Positions 8,377 to 17,395 are shown, numbered from the stretch's first letter. The stretch: 64,000 nt of DNA from Actinospineispora acaciae DSM 45401 (GCF_000620785.1 NZ_JIAI01000004.1:62001-126000); one strand, 5' to 3'. Translations and numbers: made by a program. Notes: a model not told the origin generated them from the sequence alone.

Positions 8377-9593
8377 GCGCGCGCCGGGCGGTGAGCGCGC
8401 TGGTCCTCTCGGCGGCGCTGGCCCTCACCGGCTGCGGCCTGGCCGGCACTCAGAACGGCGACGGCGCCGGCCGCCCGATCATGATCGGCACCTCCCTGCC
8501 GCTGACCGGCCAGGACTCCCAGACCGGCGTCGCCGTGCAGCGCGGCTACCAGGTGTGGGAGCGGATGGTCAACGAGCGCGGCGGGATCCTGGGCCGCCGC
8601 GTCGAGCTGAAGATCCTCGACGACGCCAGCAACCAGAACACGGTGATCAGCGACTTCAACGCGCTGCTCGGCGGCTACAACGTGGACTTCCTGATCGGCA
8701 CGTTCTCCACCCGGCTGACGGTCCCGGCGCTGTCGGTGGCCGAGCGCGGGCGCAAGCTCTACCTCGACCCGGCCGGCGCCGCGCCGGAGATCTTCGACCG
8801 CCGCTCGCCGATGTACTTCTACACCGAGCCGGCGCCGTCCTGGAACTTCGGCGTGGCCTTCGCCAGACACGTCGCCGGCCTGCCGCCGGCCGAGCGCCCG
8901 GCCTCGGTCGCCTACGTCCTCACCAAGGACCCGTTCACCAGCTCGACGGTGACCGGCATGCGCACCCTGCTGGAGCAGGCCGGGGTCCGCACCGCGCTGA
9001 GCGCGACCTACCAGTTCGGCGAGCGGAACTTCGACCCGATCGCCAGCCAGGTCAAGGACAGCGGCGCGCAGCTGGTGGTCAACGCGGGCGGTTTCGAGGA
9101 CGAGACCGGGTTCCTGCGGGCGCTGCTCAAGGCCGGCGCCACCCCCCGGCTGCTCTACCAGAGCAGCTCGCCGGTGTACCCGAAGGAGTACCCCGAGGCG
9201 GTCGGCGCCGCCAACACCGAGGGCGTGTTCTACCCCGCCGGCTACAGCCCGAACCTGAACAGCCGGGACAACGCCGAGTTCGTCCAGCGGTTCCGCTCGG
9301 AGTTCGGCACCGACCCCGGCCGGCTGTCCGCCGGCGCCTACGCGGCTGGCCAGGTGCTCGCGGCGGCGCTGGCCGCGGTCGGCGCCCGCGGCATCGCCGA
9401 CCAGCGGGCGTTGGCCGACTGGCTGCACGCCACCTCGGTGGAGACCGTCATCGGCCCGCTGTCCTGGGACGCGACCGGCGCCCCGCTCAGCGAGTTCGCC
9501 ATCGGCCAGTGGCAGCACGGCGTGCCGAAGGTGGTGCTGCCGGCACGGCTGGCCACCAGCGACCGGATCCTCACCTGCTGGCGGTCGTGTTGA
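8373..9593 (+). CDS. Branched-chain-type ABC substrate-binding lipoprotein, copy 2
   Basis: 406 residues, starting with ATG at 8373 in a 4-bp ATGA overlap with copy 1. It has a lipoprotein signal (LALTGC) and is a clear tandem duplicate: long blocks such as DDASNQNTVISDFNAL, FDRRSP.YFYTEPAP and FGERNFDPIA are shared with copy 1. Differences concentrate in segments likely to line the ligand pocket (YQSSSPVYPKEYPE here against YQTNAPGELAEYAA in copy 1). Both end in a Cys-rich tail (CWRSC here, CWRCGR in copy 1), an unusual shared feature. It feeds the LivH and LivM-LivG proteins encoded directly downstream. Confidence 0.93.
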   Translation: MSARRAVSALVLSAALALTGCGLAGTQNGDGAGRPIMIGTSLPLTGQDSQTGVAVQRGYQVWERMVNERGGILGRRVELKILDDASNQNTVISDFNALLGGYNVDFLIGTFSTRLTVPALSVAERGRKLYLDPAGAAPEIFDRRSPMYFYTEPAPSWNFGVAFARHVAGLPPAERPASVAYVLTKDPFTSSTVTGMRTLLEQAGVRTALSATYQFGERNFDPIASQVKDSGAQLVVNAGGFEDETGFLRALLKAGATPRLLYQSSSPVYPKEYPEAVGAANTEGVFYPAGYSPNLNSRDNAEFVQRFRSEFGTDPGRLSAGAYAAGQVLAAALAAVGARGIADQRALADWLHATSVETVIGPLSWDATGAPLSEFAIGQWQHGVPKVVLPARLATSDRILTCWRSC

Positions 9594-10468
9594 CCGCGCT
9601 GACCCAGGCCGTGGTGCTGGGCCTGCTCATCGGCAGCACCTACGCGCTGGCCGGCGCCGGCCTCTCGCTCATCTACGGCGTCATGCAGGTGATCAACTTC
9701 GCCCATGGCGCGCTGCTCATCCTCGCCGCGTTCCTCACCTACTCGGTCTGGGACCGGACCGGGCTAGACCCGCTGGTGGCGCTGGTCGTCACCACCCCGC
9801 TGATGTTCGGCCTCGGCTGGCTGCTCTACGCGACGGTGATCCGCCCGGTGCGGGCGGACTACGTCGGCGCGGCGATCCTGCTGCCGTTCGGGCTCGGCCT
9901 GCTCATCGAGGCCGGCATGGGCTTCGCGTGGGGGAACAACGCGCGCAGCATCCGCCCCGCCTACGCCGACGAGTCCTTCCACCTCGGCCCCCTCTTCGTC
10001 CCGTTCGTGCAGGCCGTCGGGCTGGTGCTGGCGCTGGTGCTGCTCACCGCGCTGGTCGCGTTCCTGCGGCGCACCTGGACCGGCCGGGCGATCCGCGCCT
10101 CGGCGGCCAACCCGCAGGGCGCCGCGCTGGTCGGCATCAACGTCGGTGCGATCGCCTCGGTCGCCTTCGCCACCGGGGTGGCCGCCACCGCCGCCGGCGG
10201 GTCGATCATCGGCGTGCTGTACCCGTTCGTGCCCGGCTCGGGCACGGCGTGGCTGGCCCGGCTGCTCGCGATAGTGGTGCTGGGCGGCATGGGCAACCTC
10301 GCCGGCACCGTGCTGGCCGGCCTCGCACTGGGCGTGGCGGAGAGCCTGACCTCGCACTACATCGGGGTGGACTGGACCACCTCGGTGCCCTACCTCGCGG
10401 TGTTCGCGGTGCTGCTGCTGCGCCCACAGGGCCTGCTCGGCACCCGGCTGCGCCAGGACGTCCCGTGA
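9587..10468 (+). CDS. LivH-type branched-chain/amide ABC permease
   Basis: 293 residues and about eight hydrophobic segments. The N-terminal GLLIGSTYALAGAGLSLIYG and VINFAHGALL are the LivH signature, and the C-terminal GGMGNLAGTVLAGL is the conserved permease loop that contacts the ATPase. The start is GTG at 9587 (TTG at 9590 is the alternative), overlapping the end of the second binding protein. It forms the first half of the transmembrane channel, the second half being the fused LivM-LivG protein just downstream, whose GTG overlaps this stop. Confidence 0.92.
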   Translation: MLTALTQAVVLGLLIGSTYALAGAGLSLIYGVMQVINFAHGALLILAAFLTYSVWDRTGLDPLVALVVTTPLMFGLGWLLYATVIRPVRADYVGAAILLPFGLGLLIEAGMGFAWGNNARSIRPAYADESFHLGPLFVPFVQAVGLVLALVLLTALVAFLRRTWTGRAIRASAANPQGAALVGINVGAIASVAFATGVAATAAGGSIIGVLYPFVPGSGTAWLARLLAIVVLGGMGNLAGTVLAGLALGVAESLTSHYIGVDWTTSVPYLAVFAVLLLRPQGLLGTRLRQDVP

Positions 10469-12294
10469 CGGCGCGCGTGCGGCGGCTGGCGGTGCTGGCC
10501 GGCGCGGTGCTGCTCGGCGGCGTCCCGCTGTTCACCGCGAACCAGGCGCACCAGAACCTGGTGATCCTGTCCATGGTGCTGGCGGTGAGCGCCGTCGCGG
10601 TCAACATCATGGGCGGCTACGGCGGCTACTTCTCGTTCGGCGAGGCGGTGCCGTTCGGGGTGGGCGCCTACACGGCGGCCATCCTCGCCAGGCACACCGG
10701 GCTCTCGCCGTTCGTGTGGCTGCCGGCCGCCGCGCTCGCCTCGGCGGTGTACGCACTGTTCGTCGGGGCGGTCGCGGCGCGCGGGCGCGGGCACACCTTC
10801 GTCATCCTCACCATGACCGCGTTGCTGCTGGTCCAGTTCGTCGCCACCCAGGCCACCCCGCTGACCAACGGCCCGGCGGGGCTGCCGCTGCCCACCCCGG
10901 GCTGGAGCCCTGCCTACCTGAACTGGCCGTTCCACTTCGCGCTGTTCGCGCTGCTGGTCGCGGCGCTGCTGCTGTCCGCGCGGGTGCGCCGGACCAAGCT
11001 GGGGCTGGGGCTGTTCGCGATCCGCGACGACGAGGACAAGGCCGCCACCATCGGGGTGAACACCCGCGTCTACAAGGTAGTGGGCTTCGCGATGGGCGCG
11101 GCGGTGCTCGGGCTGGCCGGCGGGGTCTACGCGTACTACGCCGCGTTCATCGACCCGGTGTACGTGTTCAGCGTCCTGCTCAGCGGCCAGATGCTGCTCG
11201 CCATGCTGCTGGGCGGCACCGGCACGCTGTTCGGGCCGGTGATCGGCGCGTTCGTGCTGCAGTTCCTGGACTACTACGGCAACCTCACGCTCGGCGGCGG
11301 CAACGTGCGGCTGCTCATCGTCGGCGGCCTGCTGGTCGCGGTGACGCTGTTCTTCCCCCGGGGACTGCTGCCCACTGTCGAGGGCTTCGCCAGGGGCCGG
11401 GGCGGCGGCCCGGTTCCCGGAGGAGGCGGCGAGCCGGCGCGGCCCGGGCGCGTGACCGGCGTGCGCGAGCGGGTCGCGCCACCGCCGGATCGGCCGATGC
11501 TGCAGGTGCGCGGGCTGCGCAGGGGCTTCGGCGGCGTGCGGGCCGTGGACGGCTGCTCGTTCGCGGTGGCCGCCGGCTCGATCACCGCGCTGATCGGCCC
11601 CAACGGCTCCGGCAAGACCACCACGTTCAACCTGGTCGGCGGCACCATGCGGGCCGACGGCGGCGAGGTGTGGCTGGACGGCGAGCGGGTGGACCGGCTG
11701 CCCGCCTGGTCGCGGGCGCACCGGGGGCTGGCCCGCACCTTCCAGACCACCCGGCTGTTCGGCCGGATGAGCGTGCTGGAGAACGTGGTGACGCCGCTGC
11801 GCGCGTTCTCCTGGCGCGGGCTGGGCGCGGTCGCGGTGAGCGGCCCGGAGGCCCGCCGCGCCGGCGAGCTGCTCGACCTGGTGGGCATGGGCGCGCTGCG
11901 CGACCAGCCGGCCGCCGCGCTGTCCTACGGCCAGCGCAAACTGGTCGAGCTGGCGCAGGTGCTCATCCTGGAGCCGAAGCTGATCCTGCTGGACGAGCCG
12001 GCCGGGGGCATCAACCCCCGGCTCATCGAGCGGATGGGCGAGCTGATCGTGGAGCTGAACCGCGCGGGCCACACCTTCCTCGTGGTGGAGCACAACATGC
12101 CGTTCGTGCTGGGCCTGTCCGACCGGGTGCTGGTGCTCTCCCGGGGGCGGTGCATCGCCGAGGGCTCACCGGAGAAGATCCAGCGCGACCCGCTGGTGCT
12201 CGACGCCTACCTGGGGGCGGACTTCGTGGCGCGACCCGCATCGGTCGGAAAGCAACCAACAGGAGAGCGCCTTCGCAGCCCCGCCGGCGAGTGA
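10465..12294 (+). CDS. LivM-LivG fusion: ABC permease joined to its ATPase
   Basis: 609 residues. Residues 1 to about 315 are a LivM permease with around eight membrane spans (IMGGYGGYFSFGEAVPFG, GGTGTLFGPVIGAF). A Gly/Pro-rich linker (about 315-345) leads to a complete LivG ATPase: Walker A GPNGSGKTT, Q-loop TFQTTRLF, signature LSYGQRKLVELA, Walker B LILLDEP, and the H-loop EHN. LivM and LivG are normally separate genes. No LivF ATPase follows, although classical LivFGHMJ systems use two ATPases, so a LivG homodimer is inferred. Start is GTG at 10465, overlapping the LivH stop. Next comes a 39-bp gap to the second deaminase-like gene. Confidence 0.92.
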   Translation: MTARVRRLAVLAGAVLLGGVPLFTANQAHQNLVILSMVLAVSAVAVNIMGGYGGYFSFGEAVPFGVGAYTAAILARHTGLSPFVWLPAAALASAVYALFVGAVAARGRGHTFVILTMTALLLVQFVATQATPLTNGPAGLPLPTPGWSPAYLNWPFHFALFALLVAALLLSARVRRTKLGLGLFAIRDDEDKAATIGVNTRVYKVVGFAMGAAVLGLAGGVYAYYAAFIDPVYVFSVLLSGQMLLAMLLGGTGTLFGPVIGAFVLQFLDYYGNLTLGGGNVRLLIVGGLLVAVTLFFPRGLLPTVEGFARGRGGGPVPGGGGEPARPGRVTGVRERVAPPPDRPMLQVRGLRRGFGGVRAVDGCSFAVAAGSITALIGPNGSGKTTTFNLVGGTMRADGGEVWLDGERVDRLPAWSRAHRGLARTFQTTRLFGRMSVLENVVTPLRAFSWRGLGAVAVSGPEARRAGELLDLVGMGALRDQPAAALSYGQRKLVELAQVLILEPKLILLDEPAGGINPRLIERMGELIVELNRAGHTFLVVEHNMPFVLGLSDRVLVLSRGRCIAEGSPEKIQRDPLVLDAYLGADFVARPASVGKQPTGERLRSPAGE

Positions 12295-12333
12295 GGCGCA
12301 GACACCGCGGAAACCCACGGCTAGGGAGGACGG

Positions 12334-14103
12334 ATGGCACCGACCCGATCCAACGCGCACGTGCTCGCCGAGGTCGCCGGCCGCCGGCACGCCGGCGAGG
12401 TGGCCGCCGGGCATCGGCCCGCCGACACGGTGCTGCGCGGCGGCCGCGTCGTCGACGTGTTCAACCGGCGGATCGCGGCCGCCGACGTGGCGATCGGCGG
12501 CGAGCGGATCGCGGCGGTGGGCGACGTGTCGTACACCGTGGGCGAGGCGACCGAGATGCACGACTGCGCCGGGCTGTTCGTGCTGCCCGGTTTCGTCGAG
12601 CCGCACCTGCACGTGGGCAGCTCGCAACTGACCGTCGAGCGGCTGGCCGAGGTGCTGGTGCCGCGCGGCACCGTCGCCTACAGCACCTGCTTCTACGAGC
12701 CCGCCGTGATCGCCGGCGCCGCCGCCGTCGACCTGCTCATCGACCGCTCCGCCGGCACCGGCCTCGACCTGCTGCTCTCCCCGTTCCTCGCAGCGGTACG
12801 TACCGGGGCCGCCACGACCGACGACGTACTGCGCTGGGTGGCCGACGACAGGTGCGTGGAGATCCGGGAGTGGAGCTGGACGGTCGGGCTGGACGGGGGT
12901 CCCGGCGAGGTCTACGCCGAGGCACTGCGCCGCGGCCGGGTGGTCGCCGGCCACCTGGAGGGGTTGGACACCAGGCTGGTGCAGGCCTCGGCCGCGCTGG
13001 GCTGCCGCTCGGACCACGAGACGGCCACCGCCGAGGAGGCACTGCAGCGCGCGCGGGCCGGCGTGGTGGTGCAGATCAGGGAGGGCTCGGCGGCCCGCGA
13101 CCTGCGCGCGGTGGCCCGCGCGGTGACCGAGCACGGCGCCGACCCGGCCTGCTTCGCGCTGTGCACGGACGAGCAGGAGCTGGCGTCCCTGGTCGAGGAC
13201 GGCCACCTGGACCACAAGCTGCGGCTGGCCGTGCGGCAGGGCATCGCGCCGCTGGACGCGGTGCGGATGGCCACCCTGAACTCGGCGCGAAGCATGGGCG
13301 TGGACGGCGACTACGGCGCGGTCGCGCCCGGCCGGTTCGCCTCGCTGGCGCTGGTCGAGGACCTCGGCGACTGGCGGGTGCGGCGGGTCTACGCGCGCGG
13401 CCGGCTGGCCGCCGAGGACCACCACTACCTGCTCGCCGCCGACCCGCCCGGCTACCCGCCCGAGTGGTCGGACACCATCGCGGTGGCCGGCCCGCTGAGC
13501 GCGTCCGACTTCCTCCTCGCCCCGGCCGGCGCCACGCTGCGGGTGATCGGCTTCCGGTCCGGCTCGCTGCTCACCGAGGAGCTGCACGAGGACGTGCGCC
13601 TCGACGCCGGCCGGTTGGCGCCGGGCCAGGGGCTGGCCAAGGTCGCGGTGATCGACCGCCACCAGCGCTCCGGCCGGATCGGGCTGGCCGTCGCCCTCGG
13701 CCTCGACATCGCCCACGGCGCGTTCGCGGCCACCGTCAACCCCGGCACGTCGAACCTCATGGTGGCCGGCGTCGACGAACACGACATGGCACGGGCCGCC
13801 AACCGCGTGATCGAGCTCGGCGGCGGCATCGTGGTGGCCCGCGACGGCGAGGTACGGGCCGAGGCCGCGCTGCCGCTGCTCGGCATCTTCTCCGACGAGC
13901 CCTCGCGGCGGGTGGCGGCGGCGTGCGTGCGGGTCGACCGGGCGCTGCGCGAGGACCTCGGCTGCCCGCACCCAGGGGTGCTCACCACCGTCGGCTTCGG
14001 CTGCCTGGCCTCGGCCATCCCCAGGCTCAAGGTGTGCGACAGCGGCCTGATGCGGGTCACCCGAGGAGCGGCGCCCGAGCCGGTCGGGCTCGACGTGGAC
14101 TAG
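12334..14103 (+). CDS. Adenine-deaminase-like amidohydrolase, paralogue 2 (non-canonical active site)
   Basis: 589 residues with AGGGAGG upstream of ATG 12334. It has HLH (H91, H93), QIREGSAARDL, CTDEQE, GHLDHK and a C-terminal lobe ending LPLLGIFSDE. As in paralogue 1, the DPHE motif is replaced (CFYE, 119-122) and HDSHN reads NPGTSN. Paralogue 2 retains the canonical IREGSA segment that paralogue 1 has changed to MRWSSG, so the two are not interchangeable copies. The pair may catalyse consecutive or stereo-different steps, or form a hetero-oligomer; this is inference. It is part of the transporter operon and is followed closely by the Rid gene. Confidence 0.85.
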   Translation: MAPTRSNAHVLAEVAGRRHAGEVAAGHRPADTVLRGGRVVDVFNRRIAAADVAIGGERIAAVGDVSYTVGEATEMHDCAGLFVLPGFVEPHLHVGSSQLTVERLAEVLVPRGTVAYSTCFYEPAVIAGAAAVDLLIDRSAGTGLDLLLSPFLAAVRTGAATTDDVLRWVADDRCVEIREWSWTVGLDGGPGEVYAEALRRGRVVAGHLEGLDTRLVQASAALGCRSDHETATAEEALQRARAGVVVQIREGSAARDLRAVARAVTEHGADPACFALCTDEQELASLVEDGHLDHKLRLAVRQGIAPLDAVRMATLNSARSMGVDGDYGAVAPGRFASLALVEDLGDWRVRRVYARGRLAAEDHHYLLAADPPGYPPEWSDTIAVAGPLSASDFLLAPAGATLRVIGFRSGSLLTEELHEDVRLDAGRLAPGQGLAKVAVIDRHQRSGRIGLAVALGLDIAHGAFAATVNPGTSNLMVAGVDEHDMARAANRVIELGGGIVVARDGEVRAEAALPLLGIFSDEPSRRVAAACVRVDRALREDLGCPHPGVLTTVGFGCLASAIPRLKVCDSGLMRVTRGAAPEPVGLDVD

Positions 14104-14116
14104 AAGGGAAACGTCA

Positions 14117-14512
14117 GTGGGAACCAAGCGGATCGTGCCCGTCGACGGGCTGGAGGACCCGAGCGAGTACGGCTACTCACAGTGCGTGGTGGTGGGCCGT
14201 CAGGTGTTCCTGGCCGGGCAGTGCGGCCTGGGCACCGACCACGAGGTGGTCTCGCTCGACTTCGCCGAGCAGTGCCGCGCGGCCCTCGACCGGGTCCGGC
14301 TCGGGGTCGAGGCGGCCGGCGGCACCCTCGACGACATCGTCACCATGACCGTGTTCATCACCGACGTCCGCCACGGCCGCGTCTTCACCGGCATCCGCCG
14401 CGAGTACTTCGGCGACCGCTTCCCGGCCAGCGCCCTGATCGGCGTGTCCAGCCTGATGCCGCCCGGCGCCATGATCGAGATCCAGGCCACCGCCGTGCTC
14501 CCCGGACCCTAG
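14117..14512 (+). CDS. Rid (YjgF/YER057c/UK114) family protein without the catalytic arginine
   Basis: 131 residues, the normal length for this chorismate-mutase-like trimer. RidA hydrolyses reactive imines released by amine- and amino-acid-processing enzymes, and needs an arginine in a PAR motif. Here the motif reads FPASALIGV with Ser at position 105, so canonical imine deaminase activity is not expected. Arg-less Rid subgroups are commonly encoded inside catabolic operons, often for nitrogen heterocycles, with unclear or hydrolase-like roles. Start is GTG at 14117 after AAGGGAA. It closes the rightward operon, its end overlapping the convergent permease gene by 4 bp. Confidence 0.88.
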   Translation: MGTKRIVPVDGLEDPSEYGYSQCVVVGRQVFLAGQCGLGTDHEVVSLDFAEQCRAALDRVRLGVEAAGGTLDDIVTMTVFITDVRHGRVFTGIRREYFGDRFPASALIGVSSLMPPGAMIEIQATAVLPGP

Positions 14513-15306
14513 AGCCGGCCGCCGCCCGCGCTGTCGCCGGACAGCCGCTGCGCCAGGTACACCGGGACCGTCGACACCACGACAAGCACCGCGGCCACCA
14601 CGTTCACGATCGGGGCCTGGTTCGGCCGGAACAGGTTGTTCAGGATCCAGATCGGCAGCGTCTCCAGCCCGGTGCCCAGGGTGAACGTGGTCACGATGAT
14701 CTCGTCGAAGGACAGCGCGAACGCCAGCAACCCGCCGGCGAGCAGCGCCGAGCGCAGCAGCGGGAAGGTCACCAGCCGGAACGTGGTGAACCCGTCCGCG
14801 CCGAGGTCGGCGGACGCCTCGTCCAGGTTCCCGCCCATCCGGCGCAGCCTGGCCACCACGTTGTTGAACACCACCACTATGCAGAACGTGGCGTGCGCGA
14901 CGATCGCGGTGAACAGCCCGAGGCCCACCCCGAGCACGGTGCGGAAGGCGTTGTTCAGCGCGATGCCGGTGACGATGCCGGGCAGCGCGATCGGCAGCAC
15001 CAGCAGCAGCGACACCGCGTCCCGGCCGAAGAACCGATAACGCCGCAGCGCGAACGCCGCCATCGTGCCGAGCACCAGCGCGATGGCCGTGGCGGCCAGC
15101 CCGGCCCGCACGCTGGTCCACAGCGCGGCCAGCACGCCGGCGTTCCCCGCGGCGCGGACCCACCACTGCGCGGTCAGCGTGGACGGCGGCCAGCCGAACG
15201 TGGCGTCCGCGTTGAACGAGTTCAGCAGCACCAGCAGCAGCGGGAAGTAGATCACCGCGAGCCCGGCCGCCAGCGCGCCGTAGAGCACCCACCGCGACGT
15301 CCGCAC
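14509..15306 (-). CDS. PotC-type spermidine/putrescine ABC permease
   Basis: 265 residues with six membrane spans, a PotC-like inner-membrane half-channel. The conserved EAA loop reads LDEASADLGADGFTTFRLVTFPLL. The GTG at 15306 is chosen because AGGAGG lies 5 nt upstream. It is the last gene of a leftward unit potA-D-B-C order (ATPase, binding protein, PotB, PotC) and begins 11 bp after the PotB-like gene. Residue-level specificity is carried by the binding protein, so polyamine transport is inferred from family and from the neighbouring aminobutyraldehyde-type dehydrogenase. Confidence 0.9.
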   Translation of the reverse strand: MRTSRWVLYGALAAGLAVIYFPLLLVLLNSFNADATFGWPPSTLTAQWWVRAAGNAGVLAALWTSVRAGLAATAIALVLGTMAAFALRRYRFFGRDAVSLLLVLPIALPGIVTGIALNNAFRTVLGVGLGLFTAIVAHATFCIVVVFNNVVARLRRMGGNLDEASADLGADGFTTFRLVTFPLLRSALLAGGLLAFALSFDEIIVTTFTLGTGLETLPIWILNNLFRPNQAPIVNVVAAVLVVVSTVPVYLAQRLSGDSAGGGRL

Positions 15307-15317
15307 GACGACCTCCT

Positions 15318-16187
15318 TTACAGATTGTCCAACGCGCCCGTGCGCCTGGCGGCGGCCAGGTAACCGATCATGATCACCACCGGGACCAGGGCGACGGTGG
15401 CCGCGAACGGCAGGTTGTTGGCCGCGCCGATGTTGCTGTAGACGACGTTGCCCAGCATCTGGCTGGTGCCGCCGACGATCTGCACGGTGATGTAGTCGCC
15501 CAGCGACAGCGAGAACGTGAAGATCGACCCGGCCACCACGGCGGGCATGGTCAGCGGCAGGATCACCGTGCGGAACGCCCGCAACGGCTTCGCGCCCAGG
15601 TCCCCGGCCGCGTCCACCAGCGAGCCGGGCAGCCGCTCCAGGCCGGCGAAGATGGGCAGGATCATGTACGGCAGCCACAGGTAGGACAGCGTGATCACGG
15701 TGGCCGCCAGCCCGTAGCCCGGGGTGTCCAGCCCGAACGGGCTCAGCAGCCAGTGCAGCACCCCCTGCCCGGACAGCATCGCCCGCCAGGCATAGGCCTT
15801 CACCAGGTACGACGCCCACAGCGGGGTCAGCACCGCGATCACCAGCACCCGCCGCGCCGCCGGTGGCACCACCCGGGCCATGCAGAACGCCATCGGGAAC
15901 GCGATCACCGCGTCCACCACCGTGACCACCGCCGCGATGCCCACCGTGCGCAGCGTGATCGTCCGATAGACCGAGTCGGTCACCAACGCCCGGAAGTTCT
16001 CCAGGGTCAGCTCCGGCACCACCAGCCCGGTGAACGTGTCGGTCCGCCAGAACGCCGTGACGAACAGCGCGCCCAGCGAGCCCAGGTAGGCCAGCCCCAG
16101 CCAGGCCAGCGGCCCGGACAACAACACCCCCAGCCGTACCCCCGGCCGCCGCCGCAGGAACCGCGACACCGGGTAGGACAGGGCCAT
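15318..16187 (-). CDS. PotB-type spermidine/putrescine ABC permease
   Basis: 289 residues, six predicted spans, EAA loop LVDAAGDLGAKPLRAFRTVILPLT. It would form the channel as a heterodimer with the PotC-like protein encoded 11 bp downstream. The ATG at 16187 follows the binding-protein stop by 2 bp, indicating translational coupling. The N-terminus (FLRRRPGVRLGVLLSGP) is a positive-inside anchor. The first membrane span and a periplasmic loop (FWRTDTFTG) match PotB/PotH proteins. Confidence 0.9.
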   Translation of the reverse strand: MALSYPVSRFLRRRPGVRLGVLLSGPLAWLGLAYLGSLGALFVTAFWRTDTFTGLVVPELTLENFRALVTDSVYRTITLRTVGIAAVVTVVDAVIAFPMAFCMARVVPPAARRVLVIAVLTPLWASYLVKAYAWRAMLSGQGVLHWLLSPFGLDTPGYGLAATVITLSYLWLPYMILPIFAGLERLPGSLVDAAGDLGAKPLRAFRTVILPLTMPAVVAGSIFTFSLSLGDYITVQIVGGTSQMLGNVVYSNIGAANNLPFAATVALVPVVIMIGYLAAARRTGALDNL

Positions 16188-16189
16188 CG

Positions 16190-17395
16190 TCAGCCCTTGA
16201 TCTCGGTCCAGGCCCGCGTCCACTGGCCGTAGTCGGTGCACCTGGTGTCGCTGCGCCCGTCCAGGCACTGCTCGATCGGCGTGGTCCAGTACTGGATCTT
16301 CGAGGCGAACGCCGCGTCGCCGGCGTGGTAGGTGTCGCAGAACCCCTTGTCGGTGGTCTGGGCGCACGCCTTGGAGTTCGCCGGCGCCTCGCCGAAGTAC
16401 TCCGCGACCTCGGCGTTCGTCTTCGGGCTGACGATGTGGTTGAGCCACAGGTAGCCGCAGGTCTTGTGCGGCGAGCGGGCGGCCAGCATCCAGGTGTCCG
16501 ACCAGCCGGTGGCGCCCTCGGACGGGATGGCGGCGTCCAGCGGGGTGCCCTCGGCCTTGGTCACGTTCACCGTGACCTGCCATCCGGTGCCGACCACCGC
16601 GTCGGCGTTCTTGAGCGCCTGGCTCTCCTTCAGGTAGTCCGACCAGTACTCGCCGACCATCGGCCGCTGCCGCTTGAGCAGGTCCACCGCGGCCTGGAAC
16701 TGCGCCTGGTCCAGCGCGTACGGGTTCTTGATGCCGAGCTGGGGCTGGTGGGCCATCAGGTACAGCGCGGCGTCGGCGATGTAGATCGGCGAGTCGTAGG
16801 CGACGATCTTGCCGTGGTAGGGCGAGCCGGGTTCGAACATGACCGACCAGGAGGTCGGGGCCGGGGTCACCTTGTCGGTGCGCCAGGTCAGCAGGTTCGC
16901 GCCCCAGCCGTGCGGGATGCCGTAGGCCACCCCGTTCACGCTGTTCCAGGACCTGTTCTTGAGGAACTCGAAGGTGTCGGCGTAGTTGGGCACCAGCGCG
17001 GTGTTGACCGGCTCCACGTCGCCGGAGGCGATCAGGCGCAGCGAGGCGTCGCCGGACGCGGACACCACGTCGTACTGGCCGGTCTTCATCAGCGTGACCG
17101 CCTCGTCCGAGGTGCCGAACGTCTTGACGTTGACCTTGCAGCCGGTCTGCTGCTCGAACGGGGCCACCCAGTTCACCTTGGGGTCGTTGCCGCCGTTCTC
17201 CGCGTAGCCGGGCCAGGCCAGGACGGTGAGCTGGCCCTCCGGCTGCCCGAGCTTCGGCATCGCCGGCAGCGACGGCGGGCTGAAACCCTTCGCCCCCGGC
17301 TGCGCGCCGGTTCCCGATCCGCCCGACGTCCCGCAGGCCGCGACCAGCAGGCCGGCGCAGAGCACGCCGGCGAGCAGCGCCTTCCGATTCCTCAT
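16190..17395 (-). CDS. PotD-type polyamine-binding lipoprotein
   Basis: 401 residues. The signal peptide ends in the lipobox LLVAAC, giving a membrane-anchored extracellular binding protein. The mature part is a type 2 periplasmic binding fold of the PotD/PotF group (LTVLAWPGYAE, YDVVSASGDASLRL, IPHGWGANLLTWR). Six or more cysteines near the C-terminus (KTCGYLW, KACAQ, GFCDTY, EQCLDG, TRCTDY) are more than usual and suggest disulfides. ATG at 17395 follows AAAGGGG; a GTG one codon earlier is possible. It lies between potA- and potB-like genes. Confidence 0.9.
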   Translation of the reverse strand: MRNRKALLAGVLCAGLLVAACGTSGGSGTGAQPGAKGFSPPSLPAMPKLGQPEGQLTVLAWPGYAENGGNDPKVNWVAPFEQQTGCKVNVKTFGTSDEAVTLMKTGQYDVVSASGDASLRLIASGDVEPVNTALVPNYADTFEFLKNRSWNSVNGVAYGIPHGWGANLLTWRTDKVTPAPTSWSVMFEPGSPYHGKIVAYDSPIYIADAALYLMAHQPQLGIKNPYALDQAQFQAAVDLLKRQRPMVGEYWSDYLKESQALKNADAVVGTGWQVTVNVTKAEGTPLDAAIPSEGATGWSDTWMLAARSPHKTCGYLWLNHIVSPKTNAEVAEYFGEAPANSKACAQTTDKGFCDTYHAGDAAFASKIQYWTTPIEQCLDGRSDTRCTDYGQWTRAWTEIKG

